A stretch of 16,255 nt of DNA from JBQTHI01 sp052390035 (GCA_052390035.1 JBQTHI010000157.1:1-16255), one strand, 5' to 3'. Shown: positions 1 through 7,191, counted from the first letter of the stretch. Program-made: numbers and translations. The notes: generated by a model not told the origin, from the sequence alone.

Positions 1-342
1 CAAGCCGTTCCGCGGGGTCAGACGGAGGCTGCGCAGTCACTCGGTTTGCCTGGATGGAAGACGACCCGATTGATCGTGCTGCCCCAGGCGTTGCGTGCCA
101 CGATCCCGGCGATGGTGGGGCAGTTCATCAGTCTGTTCAAGGACACGACCCTGGTGGCGGCCGTTGGCCTCGGTGATGTGCTCGCCGCCTCGAGTTTCGC
201 CAACGCCCAGCCGGACTTCAACGCCCGCGGTCTGGCCAGCGTCACGTTGCCTTTTGTGGCGCTCGCCTTCTGGGCCGGGTCATACACGATGTCGCGAGAG
301 GCTCGGCGGTTGGAGCGCCGGCTAGGGATAGGAGAGCGATGA
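1..342 (+). CDS. Amino-acid ABC transporter permease, 3' part
   Basis: This is the C-terminal part of a His/Glu/Gln/Arg-type ABC transporter membrane subunit; the frame is open at the left edge, so the gene starts outside the window. The permease forms the inner-membrane channel and contacts the ATPase through the cytoplasmic EAA loop, which is visible at residues 9-20 (EAAQSLGLPGWK), followed by the usual IVLPQALRATIP segment. GQFISLFKDTTL and the hydrophobic stretch near the end match the family C-terminus. An internal ATG at 46 would cut off the EAA motif, so it is not the true start. The TGA stop (340-342) overlaps an ATG at 339. The ATPase gene follows directly and is almost certainly in the same operon. 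The substrate is probably a polar amino acid; it cannot be named without the binding protein. Confidence 0.93.
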   Translation, partial: QAVPRGQTEAAQSLGLPGWKTTRLIVLPQALRATIPAMVGQFISLFKDTTLVAAVGLGDVLAASSFANAQPDFNARGLASVTLPFVALAFWAGSYTMSREARRLERRLGIGER

Positions 343-365
343 CGACCGAATCCACATTGCCATGA
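339..365 (+). other. Eight-codon micro-ORF linking permease and ATPase genes
   Basis: An ATG at 339-341 overlaps the permease stop as ATGA and is preceded by AGGAG at 330-334, four bases upstream. It encodes MTTESTLP and ends at TGA 363-365, which overlaps the ATPase ATG at 362-364, again as ATGA. The ATPase ATG itself has no purine-rich site in front of it. The arrangement looks like a stop-restart relay that couples ATPase translation to the permease. Whether the peptide is made is inference. Confidence 0.4.
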
Positions 366-1102
366 CCGAGCAGGGACCGATGATTGTTCTGGAGGACGTC
401 GCCAAGTTCTTTGGCACCTTTCAGGCGCTGCGGGATGTCACCATGGCAGTGGGTCGCCAGGAAGTCGTGGTCGTCATCGGACCGTCCGGCTCTGGCAAGA
501 GCACGCTTGTCAGATGCATCAATCGTCTCGAGAAACATGACGCCGGGCGGATAGTGGTCGACGGAGTGGAGTTGACCGACGACGTCAGAAACATCCACGA
601 AGTTCGGATGGAAACCGGAATGGTGTTCCAACAGTTCAACCTATTTCCCCATCTTTCGGTGATGGAGAACATCACGCTTGCCCCACGCCAGGTGCGGAGG
701 ATACCGAAGGCCGAAGCCGAGGACCTGGGCATGGCGATGCTGGCTCGCGTTCGTATTCCCGAGCAGGCCCGAAAGTATCCCGGCCAGCTCTCCGGCGGTC
801 AGCAACAGAGAGTGGCGATCGCCCGCTCTCTTGCCATGCAGCCCAAGGTGATGCTTTTCGACGAGCCCACCTCGGCCCTCGATCCAGAGATGATCAAAGA
901 GGTTCTAGAGGCGATGGAGGAGCTAGCCAAGAGCGGCATGACCATGATCGTCATCACCCACGAGATGGGATTTGCCCGGGCGGTCGCCGACCGGGTGGTC
1001 TTCATGGCTGATGGGCAGATCGTCGAGGTGGGCTCCCCCGAACATTTCTTCCGAAATCCCACAGAAGCCCGAACCAAGCTGTTCTTGTCGCAGATCCTGT
1101 AA
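362..1102 (+). CDS. Polar amino-acid ABC transporter ATP-binding protein (GlnQ type)
   Basis: This cytoplasmic ATPase powers import through the adjacent permease. Its 246 residues match the usual 240-250 for the GlnQ/HisP group. Visible motifs in order are Walker A GPSGSGKST (40-48), Q-loop VFQQFNLFPH (88-97), signature LSGGQQQR (143-150), Walker B VMLFDE (163-168), D-loop SALD (171-174) and switch His200 in ITHEMGFA. The C-terminus EHFFRNPTEARTKLFLSQIL is typical of this group. The ATG at 362 lacks its own Shine-Dalgarno site; a strong one at 330-334 serves an out-of-frame micro-ORF ending at this start. ATG 380 (residue 7) is a possible alternative with AGGGA close upstream. No other transporter subunit follows, so any binding-protein gene should lie to the left. 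The family call is certain; the substrate is not. Confidence 0.95.
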   Translation: MTEQGPMIVLEDVAKFFGTFQALRDVTMAVGRQEVVVVIGPSGSGKSTLVRCINRLEKHDAGRIVVDGVELTDDVRNIHEVRMETGMVFQQFNLFPHLSVMENITLAPRQVRRIPKAEAEDLGMAMLARVRIPEQARKYPGQLSGGQQQRVAIARSLAMQPKVMLFDEPTSALDPEMIKEVLEAMEELAKSGMTMIVITHEMGFARAVADRVVFMADGQIVEVGSPEHFFRNPTEARTKLFLSQIL

Positions 1103-1200
1103 GTGCGGGTCGCAGGATTGTCGGGCGCAAAAACGTGGCGCCAAGGCGTCGGGCGCAATACGTCGGGCGCATGACGTCAGGCGCAAAGACATGGCGCACC
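1103..1200. repeat. Degenerate 13-15 bp tandem repeat array
   Basis: The intergenic space after the ATPase holds head-to-tail units with the core GTCGGGCGCA: 1120-1134 (GTCGGGCGCAAAAAC), a divergent GTGGCGCCAAGGC (1135-1147), 1148-1161 (GTCGGGCGCAATAC), 1162-1175 (GTCGGGCGCATGAC), 1176-1190 (GTCAGGCGCAAAGAC) and a partial ATGGCGCA at 1191-1198. A related GTGCGGGTCGCAGG lies at about 1103-1116. There are no long spacers, so it is not CRISPR. The function is unknown; it could be a slippage-prone satellite or a set of protein-binding sites ahead of the CapA-type gene. Confidence 0.75.
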
Positions 1201-1218
1201 TACTCTTAGGCGCCTCCC

Positions 1219-2292
1219 GTGTCCTACCGGCACTCCCTCCTCGCCCTGATCGGCGGCCTCCTGCTCGGCTCCGTCTTGTTCTCCTGTGCCGAGAACCCCT
1301 CGGCTAAGGAGGCGCCGGCACCCACTGCTCCGGTGACCACGTCGCCCACCACTGAGTTGTTCCCCACGACCAGCACAACTGAGCCGATGGCGACCGCCAC
1401 CACGGCGCCCGCCGCAGGCACGGTCGTCATCCACGCGGTCGGGGACGTCAACCTTGATCCCGAGTACCTGCCCTCGCTGGCGGCCAACGGATACGACTGG
1501 GCCTGGGCCGGCATCGATGGACTGTTTGCGCAGGACAGTCTCTCGATCGTGAACCTCGAGTGCGCCCCTTCCGACCTGGGCCTCGCCGAGGCGAAGGAGT
1601 TCACATTCCGTTGCGCCCAGGAGGGTTTGGCCGCGATGGCCGCCGCCGGGGTGGAGGTAGCCAACCTGGGCAACAACCACTCGCAGGACTTCGGCAAGGA
1701 GGCGATGCTCGACGGTCGTGCCAACCTCCTGGCCATGGGGGTGGCCCCGGTAGGAGCGGGCGGCAACGCCGCCGAAGCCGCTGCTCCCGCCCTGTTCGAC
1801 CTCAATGGTTGGAGAGTTGCCGTCGTCGGATTCGGGGGCGTGCGACCGCATGACGGCTGGGTGGCGACCAACGACCGGCCGGGGATGGCCGATGGTGACA
1901 CCATCGAGACAATGGTGGACACCGTCCGGGAGGCCGGTCGGTTAGCCGACTGGGTGATCGTCACCATCCACTGGGGAGTCGAACTGGATCCCTTGCCGAC
2001 TCCCGAGGACCACGAGCGGGCGAAGGCTCTGATCGCGGCGGGAGCCGATGCCATCCTCGGCCACCATCCCCACCGGTTACAGCCCTTTGAGATGGTGGAC
2101 GGGGTTCCCGTGGTGTGGAGCCTCGGCAATTTTATTTGGCCCAACCTCTCGCCGCTGAGTTCTGAGACCGCCGTTGCCCGGCTGACCGTCGGCCCGGAAG
2201 GCGATCTGTTCGGATGCCTGATCCCGGCGTTCATCGCCAGCCCGGGCCAACCGGTGCTTACCGACGGACCCCGGTGCAAAGCGGCCCCATGA
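1219..2292 (+). CDS. CapA-family metallophosphatase lipoprotein
   Basis: This is a predicted extracytoplasmic lipoprotein of the CapA/PgsA family (calcineurin-like metallophosphatase fold, named after poly-gamma-glutamate capsule synthesis); the substrate is unknown here. It starts with GTG at 1219. Residues 1-23 form a signal peptide ending in lipobox L-F-S-C23. A Thr/Pro/Ala-rich stalk spans about 30-66. The catalytic domain then shows AVGDVNLD (73-80), NLE (112-114), GNNHSQDFG (151-159), HWG (251-253), GHHPH (281-285) and SLGNF (301-305), all the expected metal-binding signatures. The length of 357 aa is normal for a CapA domain plus stalk. The stop TGA overlaps the ATG of the next gene (ATGA at 2289-2292), so the two are probably translationally coupled. 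No other capsule genes are visible, so a role in polyglutamate synthesis should not be assumed. Confidence 0.9.
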   Translation: MSYRHSLLALIGGLLLGSVLFSCAENPSAKEAPAPTAPVTTSPTTELFPTTSTTEPMATATTAPAAGTVVIHAVGDVNLDPEYLPSLAANGYDWAWAGIDGLFAQDSLSIVNLECAPSDLGLAEAKEFTFRCAQEGLAAMAAAGVEVANLGNNHSQDFGKEAMLDGRANLLAMGVAPVGAGGNAAEAAAPALFDLNGWRVAVVGFGGVRPHDGWVATNDRPGMADGDTIETMVDTVREAGRLADWVIVTIHWGVELDPLPTPEDHERAKALIAAGADAILGHHPHRLQPFEMVDGVPVVWSLGNFIWPNLSPLSSETAVARLTVGPEGDLFGCLIPAFIASPGQPVLTDGPRCKAAP

Positions 2293-3821
2293 AAAGATGG
2301 CAAGCGGGAGCGGTGGTGGTGCTCTTCGGTGTTGCCATTGGCAGCGCGATATTTGCCGTTCTCCGAGGTGCGCCGCCCCAGCCCAAAGTGCCTACGGCGA
2401 CCGTTACGACCACCTTCCTTCTCCCGCCGTCAACCTCACTCGTGACCACCTCGACCACCCCGCCGCCGACCACAACGACGGCACTCGTCCGGGAGGTGGG
2501 AACGATCCCTGGATGGACGGTCGGCCAGCCGTGGGGAAGCGTCGAGGGGTTGACGATGTTCCGGGGAAATCCGACCCGAACGTTTTACGGTACCGGCCCT
2601 CTCCCAGTCGCCCCTCGGATCCTATGGTCGTATCCCGCCGACGAAGGTATGTGTGCCAGATCGTCCGTGGCCGGTGTGTCCAGCCTGTGGTGCGGTAGCG
2701 GATGGACCGGCCAGCCGGTGGTGCATGTACGCCCAGACGGTGTGACTGAGGTGATCTTCGGTGCCTACGACAAGGCCGTCCACTTCCTCGATGGCGCCGA
2801 CGGGTCAGAACTGCGACCCAACTTCCATGTCGGAGACATCATCAAGGGATCGGTCACGCTCGATCCGGACGGCTTTCCGCTGATCTACTTCGGTTCGCGG
2901 GACAATCAGCTTCGCGTCGTCGCTCTCGACCGCCCCGAACCGACCCTCCTCTGGAGCCTGGATGCCTCGGCGGTCGACGGAATCTGGAATGACGATTGGG
3001 ACGGCAACCCGGTCGTGGTCGATGACGTGATGTACGAGGGCGGGGAGAATGGTTGGTTCTTCGCCGTCAAGCTCAACCGAGCCGTAGGCACCGATGGATT
3101 GGTGACGGTTGCACCCGAGATGCTGTTTCAGACACCCGGGTGGACGAACGAGCTGATTTCGCAGGTGGGGCGCAACGTCTCGATCGAAGGTTCGGTGATG
3201 ATCCACGGGACCACCGCCTACTTCGCTAACTCCGGGGGACGAGTGGCCGGCCTCGACGTCTCATCCGTCACTTCCGGTCAGGCGCCGGTGGTCTTCGACT
3301 ACTGGGTGGGAGACGATGCCGACGCCACCGTGGTCGCCGACGAGGCCGGGTCGATCTACGTCGCCGTGGAGGAGGAGCGCAAGAACGCGCGGTCGGCCGC
3401 CCTCGGTCAGCTGATCAAACTCGATCCCTCCGCCGCTGATCCCTTCGTTTGGGGGGTAGCCGCTCCCGGCTATGACGGCCCCGGGGGGTTGTGGGCGACG
3501 CCTGCGCTTGGTGACGGGGTGCTCTACGCATCCACCCATCCCGGTCAACTTCTGGCCGTCGATCAGAAGACCGGGGAGGTGACCTGGCAGGAAGAGATCG
3601 GCTGGCATGCCTGGTCATCGCCGGTGGTGATCGGCGACGAACTGTTGGTTGCTGCCTGCACGGGCGAATTGAGGGCCTATTCGCTCGCCGATCCCCGTCG
3701 TCCGCTTCCCATGTGGACGCTGCAAGTGTCGGAGTCGTGTATCGAGTCGACCCCCGCCGTGTGGGCGGGCCGAATCTACGTCGGGTCGAGAGACGGCAAG
3801 TTTTACGCCATAGGGGAGTGA
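2289..3821 (+). CDS. Membrane-anchored PQQ-like beta-propeller protein
   Basis: The 510-residue product has a short basic N-terminus (MKRWQ), one membrane segment at about 7-25, a Pro/Thr-rich linker at about 30-68, then a long domain of repeated blades. Blade signatures include AVHFLDGADGSELRP, DNQLRVVALD, LLAVDQKTGEVTWQ, GELRAYSLADP and YVGSRDGKFYAIGE, the pattern of PQQ-binding-like (BamB/quinoprotein-type) beta-propellers. Blades like these often serve as binding scaffolds; no enzyme motif is evident and cofactor binding is unproven. An upstream ATG in this frame (2214) lies inside the CapA-type gene and would put 25 extra residues before the membrane anchor, so ATG 2289, which overlaps the capA-type stop as ATGA, is preferred. 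The domain should face outside the cell, like the neighbouring lipoprotein, suggesting the two act together on the envelope. That pairing is inferred. Confidence 0.85.
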   Translation: MKRWQAGAVVVLFGVAIGSAIFAVLRGAPPQPKVPTATVTTTFLLPPSTSLVTTSTTPPPTTTTALVREVGTIPGWTVGQPWGSVEGLTMFRGNPTRTFYGTGPLPVAPRILWSYPADEGMCARSSVAGVSSLWCGSGWTGQPVVHVRPDGVTEVIFGAYDKAVHFLDGADGSELRPNFHVGDIIKGSVTLDPDGFPLIYFGSRDNQLRVVALDRPEPTLLWSLDASAVDGIWNDDWDGNPVVVDDVMYEGGENGWFFAVKLNRAVGTDGLVTVAPEMLFQTPGWTNELISQVGRNVSIEGSVMIHGTTAYFANSGGRVAGLDVSSVTSGQAPVVFDYWVGDDADATVVADEAGSIYVAVEEERKNARSAALGQLIKLDPSAADPFVWGVAAPGYDGPGGLWATPALGDGVLYASTHPGQLLAVDQKTGEVTWQEEIGWHAWSSPVVIGDELLVAACTGELRAYSLADPRRPLPMWTLQVSESCIESTPAVWAGRIYVGSRDGKFYAIGE

Positions 3822-3855
3822 CTACCTGCGAACCCAGTGACTACCTGCGAACCCA
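3817..3855. repeat. Tandem duplication of a 19-mer over a stop codon
   Basis: The 19-mer GTGACTACCTGCGAACCCA occurs at 3818-3836 and again, exactly, at 3837-3855. The first copy contains the TGA stop (3819-3821) of the beta-propeller gene. The second copy runs straight into the inverted repeat at 3848-3897. A recent local duplication is the simplest reading. Confidence 0.85.
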
Positions 3856-3897
3856 GGGTTCCAGTCAACGATTTCATGCGCTGGAACCCAGGGTTCG
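3848..3897. terminator. Large inverted repeat between convergent genes
   Basis: CGAACCCAGGGTTCCAG (3848-3864) and CTGGAACCCAGGGTTCG (3881-3897) are reverse complements except at the central base, separated by 16 nt. Each arm also holds its own small palindrome, AACCC-A-GGGTT. The element sits between two genes that converge (stops at 3821 and 3908), where a two-way terminator is expected. There is no clear T-run, so it is either a non-canonical terminator or a mobile intergenic palindrome. Confidence 0.5.
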
Positions 3898-3907
3898 GCT
3901 TAACAGG

Positions 3908-5056
3908 TCAGGGCCGAAGGTCTGACCATCGATCACCCATAGCGAGGTCGATCACCGTCCAGGCCATCGACACCGCTCCGTCATGGATGGCCCGCTCGCC
4001 GGCCGGGGTGATGGTGTGGGCAGCGAACTCCGGCTGGTGATTGACCGCCGGCAAGCTCTGGATCCCGATCATCGGATGAATGGTGGGAACCATCTTCGAA
4101 ACGTTGCCCATGTCCGTCGAACCGGAGATGTTGGGGGGGATGTCGCTCCCGCGCATCATCGTCCGGCCGAGGGCGGACGAGTTGGACTGAAAAAGCTCAA
4201 CTAGGAGGGGGTTGCTATCCAGGTCGAGATAGGTATGACCTACCCGTTTGATCTCGTGGGTGCATCCCGTGGCGAGGCCCGCCGCCTCAAAGCAGGCCAG
4301 CACCCGGGGCAGCAGCAGGTCGAGCTCCTCCTGACGGGGAGCACGGACATACCACGACGATCGGGTGAAGCCGGGGATGATGTTGGGGGCCTCCCCGCCA
4401 TGAGTGACGATCCCGTGCACCTTGTTGGTCGCCTCGAGTTGCTGACGCAAAGTGGACACGTTCACATAGGCCTGAACGAAAGCATCGAGGGCGTTGATGC
4501 CCACCCACGGATAGGCGGAAGCATGGGCTTGCTTGCCGTAATACAGCACGTCGAGGTGAGTGACGGCGATGACCCGGGGGTCGACCACGTCGTGGGTCGA
4601 CGGATGCACCATCATGGCGAGGGCGGCATCGGCGAAGGCCCCCGCCTCCAGGAGATCGACCTTGCCCCCGTATCTCTCTTCGGCGGGGGTGCCGAGCACC
4701 GTCAGCCGGAAGCCGAACTCCTCGGCAGCCGCCTTCAGCCCCAGCCCTGCCCCGAGTCCGGCGGTGGCAATGATGTTGTGCCCGCAGGCATGGCCCACCC
4801 CGGGGAGAGCGTCGTACTCGGCACAAATCACCACCTCCGGTCCGGTGGCGCCGAACCGTGCTACGAAAGCGGTTTCGAGTCCATAAGCCGGGTACTCGAC
4901 GTCGAACCCCTGGCTACTCAGAAACTCGACCAGACGCGCCGAGGTCTGCCGTTCTTCGAAGGCGACCTCCGGATGCTCGTACATCCACCGACTGATGCCG
5001 CGAAGCTCGGTCTCGTGATTGACAATGGCGGTCCGGGCGGCCTCTTTTGGGTTCAT
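3908..5056 (-). CDS. M20-family amidohydrolase (AbgB-like)
   Basis: This is a zinc/manganese-dependent amidohydrolase of peptidase family M20, in the branch that includes p-aminobenzoyl-glutamate and N-acyl-amino-acid hydrolases. From ATG 5056 it has 382 residues. Visible elements are EHPEVAFEE (28-36), AEYDALPGVGHACGHN (79-94, metal ligands in HACGH), GTPAEE (122-127, catalytic Glu pair), MVHPST (149-154), a dimerisation segment with HASAYPWVGINALDAF and the C-terminal NHQPEFAAH. The frame is open up to 5197, but that extension reads through the upstream lipoprotein gene and does not look like an M20 N-terminus, so MNPKEAA is chosen even though no good ribosome site is visible. It lies 20 bases downstream of the lipoprotein gene and is probably co-transcribed. 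The substrate is unknown; N-acyl or gamma-glutamyl amides are reasonable candidates. Confidence 0.9.
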   Translation of the reverse strand: MNPKEAARTAIVNHETELRGISRWMYEHPEVAFEERQTSARLVEFLSSQGFDVEYPAYGLETAFVARFGATGPEVVICAEYDALPGVGHACGHNIIATAGLGAGLGLKAAAEEFGFRLTVLGTPAEERYGGKVDLLEAGAFADAALAMMVHPSTHDVVDPRVIAVTHLDVLYYGKQAHASAYPWVGINALDAFVQAYVNVSTLRQQLEATNKVHGIVTHGGEAPNIIPGFTRSSWYVRAPRQEELDLLLPRVLACFEAAGLATGCTHEIKRVGHTYLDLDSNPLLVELFQSNSSALGRTMMRGSDIPPNISGSTDMGNVSKMVPTIHPMIGIQSLPAVNHQPEFAAHTITPAGERAIHDGAVSMAWTVIDLAMGDRWSDLRP

Positions 5057-5076
5057 GGAGGGACCATACCCGTGGG

Positions 5077-5595
5077 TTAACGAGTTATCGACCGCAGGGT
5101 CGTCTCCACCTCGGCTGGCTCGATCGGCGGATAAAAGACCATCGTGTACAGGTCGCAGCGATCGCTTCCGGCCCCTTCGAACCAGGCGGCCACCCACATT
5201 CCTTCGTCGAACGGCCCCACCACCCCCCGCACACCGGCTATGTCGACCGCACCCTTTTCCCCGGGCCAGTCTCTGGGCGGCAGCGTGCCTCTGATCAGGG
5301 CGATCCGCAGTGAGCCGTCGGCATCGACCCAGAAGACCGACCGGGTTCCGCCGATGGCGGTGAACTCGTCGACCTCGATGTCTTTCAGATCGGCTGCCTG
5401 GCCCTCAACCCGGGTAGGCAGGGTGTTGACCACATAGGGGATGGACGGGCACTCGACCAACTGGGCAACGGCGGCCGGGGCCGACGCCGTCGAGGTTGTC
5501 GGCGCGACGGGCGCCACGGTGGTGGTGACGCGGGCCGGTGCACCGCACCCACCGACCAGCAATGCAGCCACGGCTACCGGGGCGAAACCTTTCAT
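5077..5595 (-). CDS. Hypothetical lipoprotein with Thr/Pro/Ala linker
   Basis: I do not recognise the family. The 172-residue product begins MKGFAPVAVAALLVGGC, a lipoprotein signal with Cys17 in L-V-G-G-C. A low-complexity linker of Thr, Ala, Val and Pro covers about 19-43. A small folded domain follows with Cys49 and a second Cys near the C-terminus (SDRCDLYTM), which could form a disulfide outside the cell. It has no membrane segment apart from the signal. It lies between the SPFH gene (15 bases upstream) and the M20 gene (20 bases downstream) on the same strand, so it is probably part of that transcription unit. High third-position GC and tight spacing support a real gene. Confidence 0.75.
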   Translation of the reverse strand: MKGFAPVAVAALLVGGCGAPARVTTTVAPVAPTTSTASAPAAVAQLVECPSIPYVVNTLPTRVEGQAADLKDIEVDEFTAIGGTRSVFWVDADGSLRIALIRGTLPPRDWPGEKGAVDIAGVRGVVGPFDEGMWVAAWFEGAGSDRCDLYTMVFYPPIEPAEVETTLRSITR

Positions 5596-5610
5596 GCGTA
5601 CGCCGCCGCT

Positions 5611-6525
5611 TTACGGTTTGCTTCCCTCTCGCCACATCTCTCCAACCGCCGCCACCCCGCCGAGCACGCCGGAGGTGTCAAGTGGCAGGAATATCTTGGT
5701 CGCCTGCCCGTTGGCGATCCCCTGCAATGCCTCGAGGTAGCGGATGGCGATGAGGTCGGGGGATGGGTTGCCGGTGTGGATGGCGCCGAAGATGCGTTCG
5801 ATGGCTCGGCCTTCACCTTCGGCCACCGTCTCCTTTTGATACTTGTCGGCTTCAGCCACCCGCTTGATCGCCTCGGCCCTACCTTCGGCCTCCAGGATCT
5901 GACTCTGCTTGAGCCCTTCGGCCTTCAGCACGCGGGCGGTTTTCTCCCCCTCGGCCTCGGTGACGACGGCGCGGCGATCGCGCTCCGCCTTCATCTGGCG
6001 GTGCATGGCTTCGGTGACGTCACTCGGTGGTTCGATCCTCTGAATCTCCACCCGGACCACCCGGGTTCCCCACTTGTCGGTGGCGTCGTCGAGGATCTGT
6101 CGCAGCTTGGCGTTGATGATCTCCCGGGAGGTGAGGGCGGCATCGAGGTCGAGGTCGCCTACCACGTTCCGCAAGTTGGTCTGGGCGAGTTTGGTCGCCG
6201 CCAGCACGAAGTTGGCGACGTTGTACTTCAATTTCACCGGGTCGGTCGCCTCGTAATAGATCACCGCGTCGACCGTCACCGCCACGTTGTCTTTGGTGAT
6301 CACTTCCTGCGGCGGCACATCGACCACCTGCTCTCTCATGTCCACCTTCGTCAATCTCTTAACGAAAGGCATCACCCAGCGGAGGCCTGATTCGACCGTC
6401 TTCTCATACCTGCCGAGGAACTCGACCAAACCCTTTTCATAGGGTCGCACCACCCGGAAGCCGGTGGCAGTCACCAAAATAAGGGCAGCGGCAACGATTA
6501 CGAACAGGAAGACCAGCGGGTCCAT
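5611..6525 (-). CDS. SPFH/stomatin-family membrane protein (QmcA-like)
   Basis: This membrane-scaffold protein is of the stomatin/prohibitin group; relatives form large rings at membrane microdomains and modulate proteases or membrane fluidity. The 304 residues comprise an N-terminal membrane anchor (about 4-20), the SPFH/band-7 domain (about 24-190, starting FRVVRPYEKGLVEFLGRY and including VDVPPQEVITKDNVAVTVD and NLRNVVGDLDLD), and a charged Ala/Glu-rich coiled coil (about 180-245) ending in a C-terminal helix. The ATG at 6525 has AAGGA six bases upstream. The NfeD-like gene is 41 bases upstream on the same strand, the classic SPFH-NfeD (YbbK-YbbJ / PH1511-PH1510) pairing. The function in this organism is inferred from family. 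Confidence 0.92.
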   Translation of the reverse strand: MDPLVFLFVIVAAALILVTATGFRVVRPYEKGLVEFLGRYEKTVESGLRWVMPFVKRLTKVDMREQVVDVPPQEVITKDNVAVTVDAVIYYEATDPVKLKYNVANFVLAATKLAQTNLRNVVGDLDLDAALTSREIINAKLRQILDDATDKWGTRVVRVEIQRIEPPSDVTEAMHRQMKAERDRRAVVTEAEGEKTARVLKAEGLKQSQILEAEGRAEAIKRVAEADKYQKETVAEGEGRAIERIFGAIHTGNPSPDLIAIRYLEALQGIANGQATKIFLPLDTSGVLGGVAAVGEMWREGSKP

Positions 6526-6566
6526 GTCGATTCCTTTCTTCTCCGAGTCTCTCGATACAGGAACCT

Positions 6567-7001
6567 TCAGTCGATGGGTGTCACCACCAAACGGGCACCT
6601 CTGACCTCCTGCACCACCACCTGGGTTCCGGCCGCAAGCGGCTCGTCAGAGGTTGCCCGCCACTCTTCACCACCGATGCGCACCATGCCGCCGGTTCCCA
6701 AGGGGTCGATCGGCTCCAGCACTATTCCTCTGGTGTTGGCCCAGCGGTTGGCCCCAACCGGCGGCTGACCGACGCCGTCCTGACGGGAGATAAAACGCCG
6801 GAGGTAAACCAATGCGACAACCGAGACGCCGAAGAAGATGAGCCACTGGGGGAGTAGAGCTACTCCGAGCCAGGCGAGAATTGCTGCCGCCGACGCCCCG
6901 ATTGCGAACGGAAGGAGGAAAAAGCCGGCAGTGAAGATCTCACCGATGCCCATGACCACCGCCAAACCCGTCCACAACCACCGCCACAAGTCGTTGTCCA
7001 C
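6567..7001 (-). CDS. NfeD-like membrane protein, short form
   Basis: This is the partner protein of the SPFH family, short NfeD1b/YbbJ type without a protease domain. The 144 residues contain several hydrophobic segments (about 7-70), a basic stretch (YLRRFISRQD) and a C-terminal OB-fold of about 60 residues with the typical pattern G-x-V-L-E-P-I-D, G-G-M-V-R-I-G-G-E-E-W-R-A, AGTQVVVQEV and GARLVVTP. It begins with GTG at 7001, preceded by GGAGG seven bases upstream. It is placed directly ahead of the SPFH gene, so both proteins should assemble in the same membrane complex. There is no sign of damage. Confidence 0.9.
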   Translation of the reverse strand: MDNDLWRWLWTGLAVVMGIGEIFTAGFFLLPFAIGASAAAILAWLGVALLPQWLIFFGVSVVALVYLRRFISRQDGVGQPPVGANRWANTRGIVLEPIDPLGTGGMVRIGGEEWRATSDEPLAAGTQVVVQEVRGARLVVTPID

Positions 7002-7148
7002 TTCACCACCTCCGTTTTGAACTGACCGCCACCACCGCCCTTATCCCCAAGCCGAATCCGATCATCTCGCCTCGACTCCGTTGAGAACCCGATCGACTCC
7101 CGCTGTCAATAGTCATGGAAAGGTAGTAACCGGCAGGCAAATAGAAGG

Positions 7149-7175
7149 GCCCCCCGAGGATGCAACCCGGGGGGC
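7149..7175 (-). terminator. Hairpin terminator downstream of mscL
   Basis: GCCCCCCG (7149-7156) pairs with CGGGGGGC (7168-7175) around an 11-nt loop, giving a perfect 8-bp GC stem. It starts 16 bases beyond the mscL stop. On the minus strand the stem is followed by CCTTCTATTTG and on the plus strand by TTTGATTT, so it may work in both directions, although T-runs are interrupted. It separates mscL from the nfeD-SPFH unit. Confidence 0.72.
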
Positions 7176-7191
7176 TTTGATTTGGGGTCGG

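Noticed and set aside
1103..1200. CRISPR-like array
   Set aside because: Units of 13-15 bp are directly adjacent with no unique spacers.
1177..1851. Long minus-strand frame opposite the CapA-type gene
   Set aside because: Low-complexity Gly/Arg/Val-rich translation typical of an antisense shadow in high-GC DNA; the plus-strand gene has full CapA motifs.
4235..5080. 281-codon plus-strand frame opposite the M20 gene
   Set aside because: No recognisable domain, no ribosome site, and it mirrors the M20 coding frame.
5057..5197. Longer N-terminus for the M20 protein
   Set aside because: The extension lies within the upstream lipoprotein gene and is Arg/Gly-rich; M20 homology begins at MNPKEAA.
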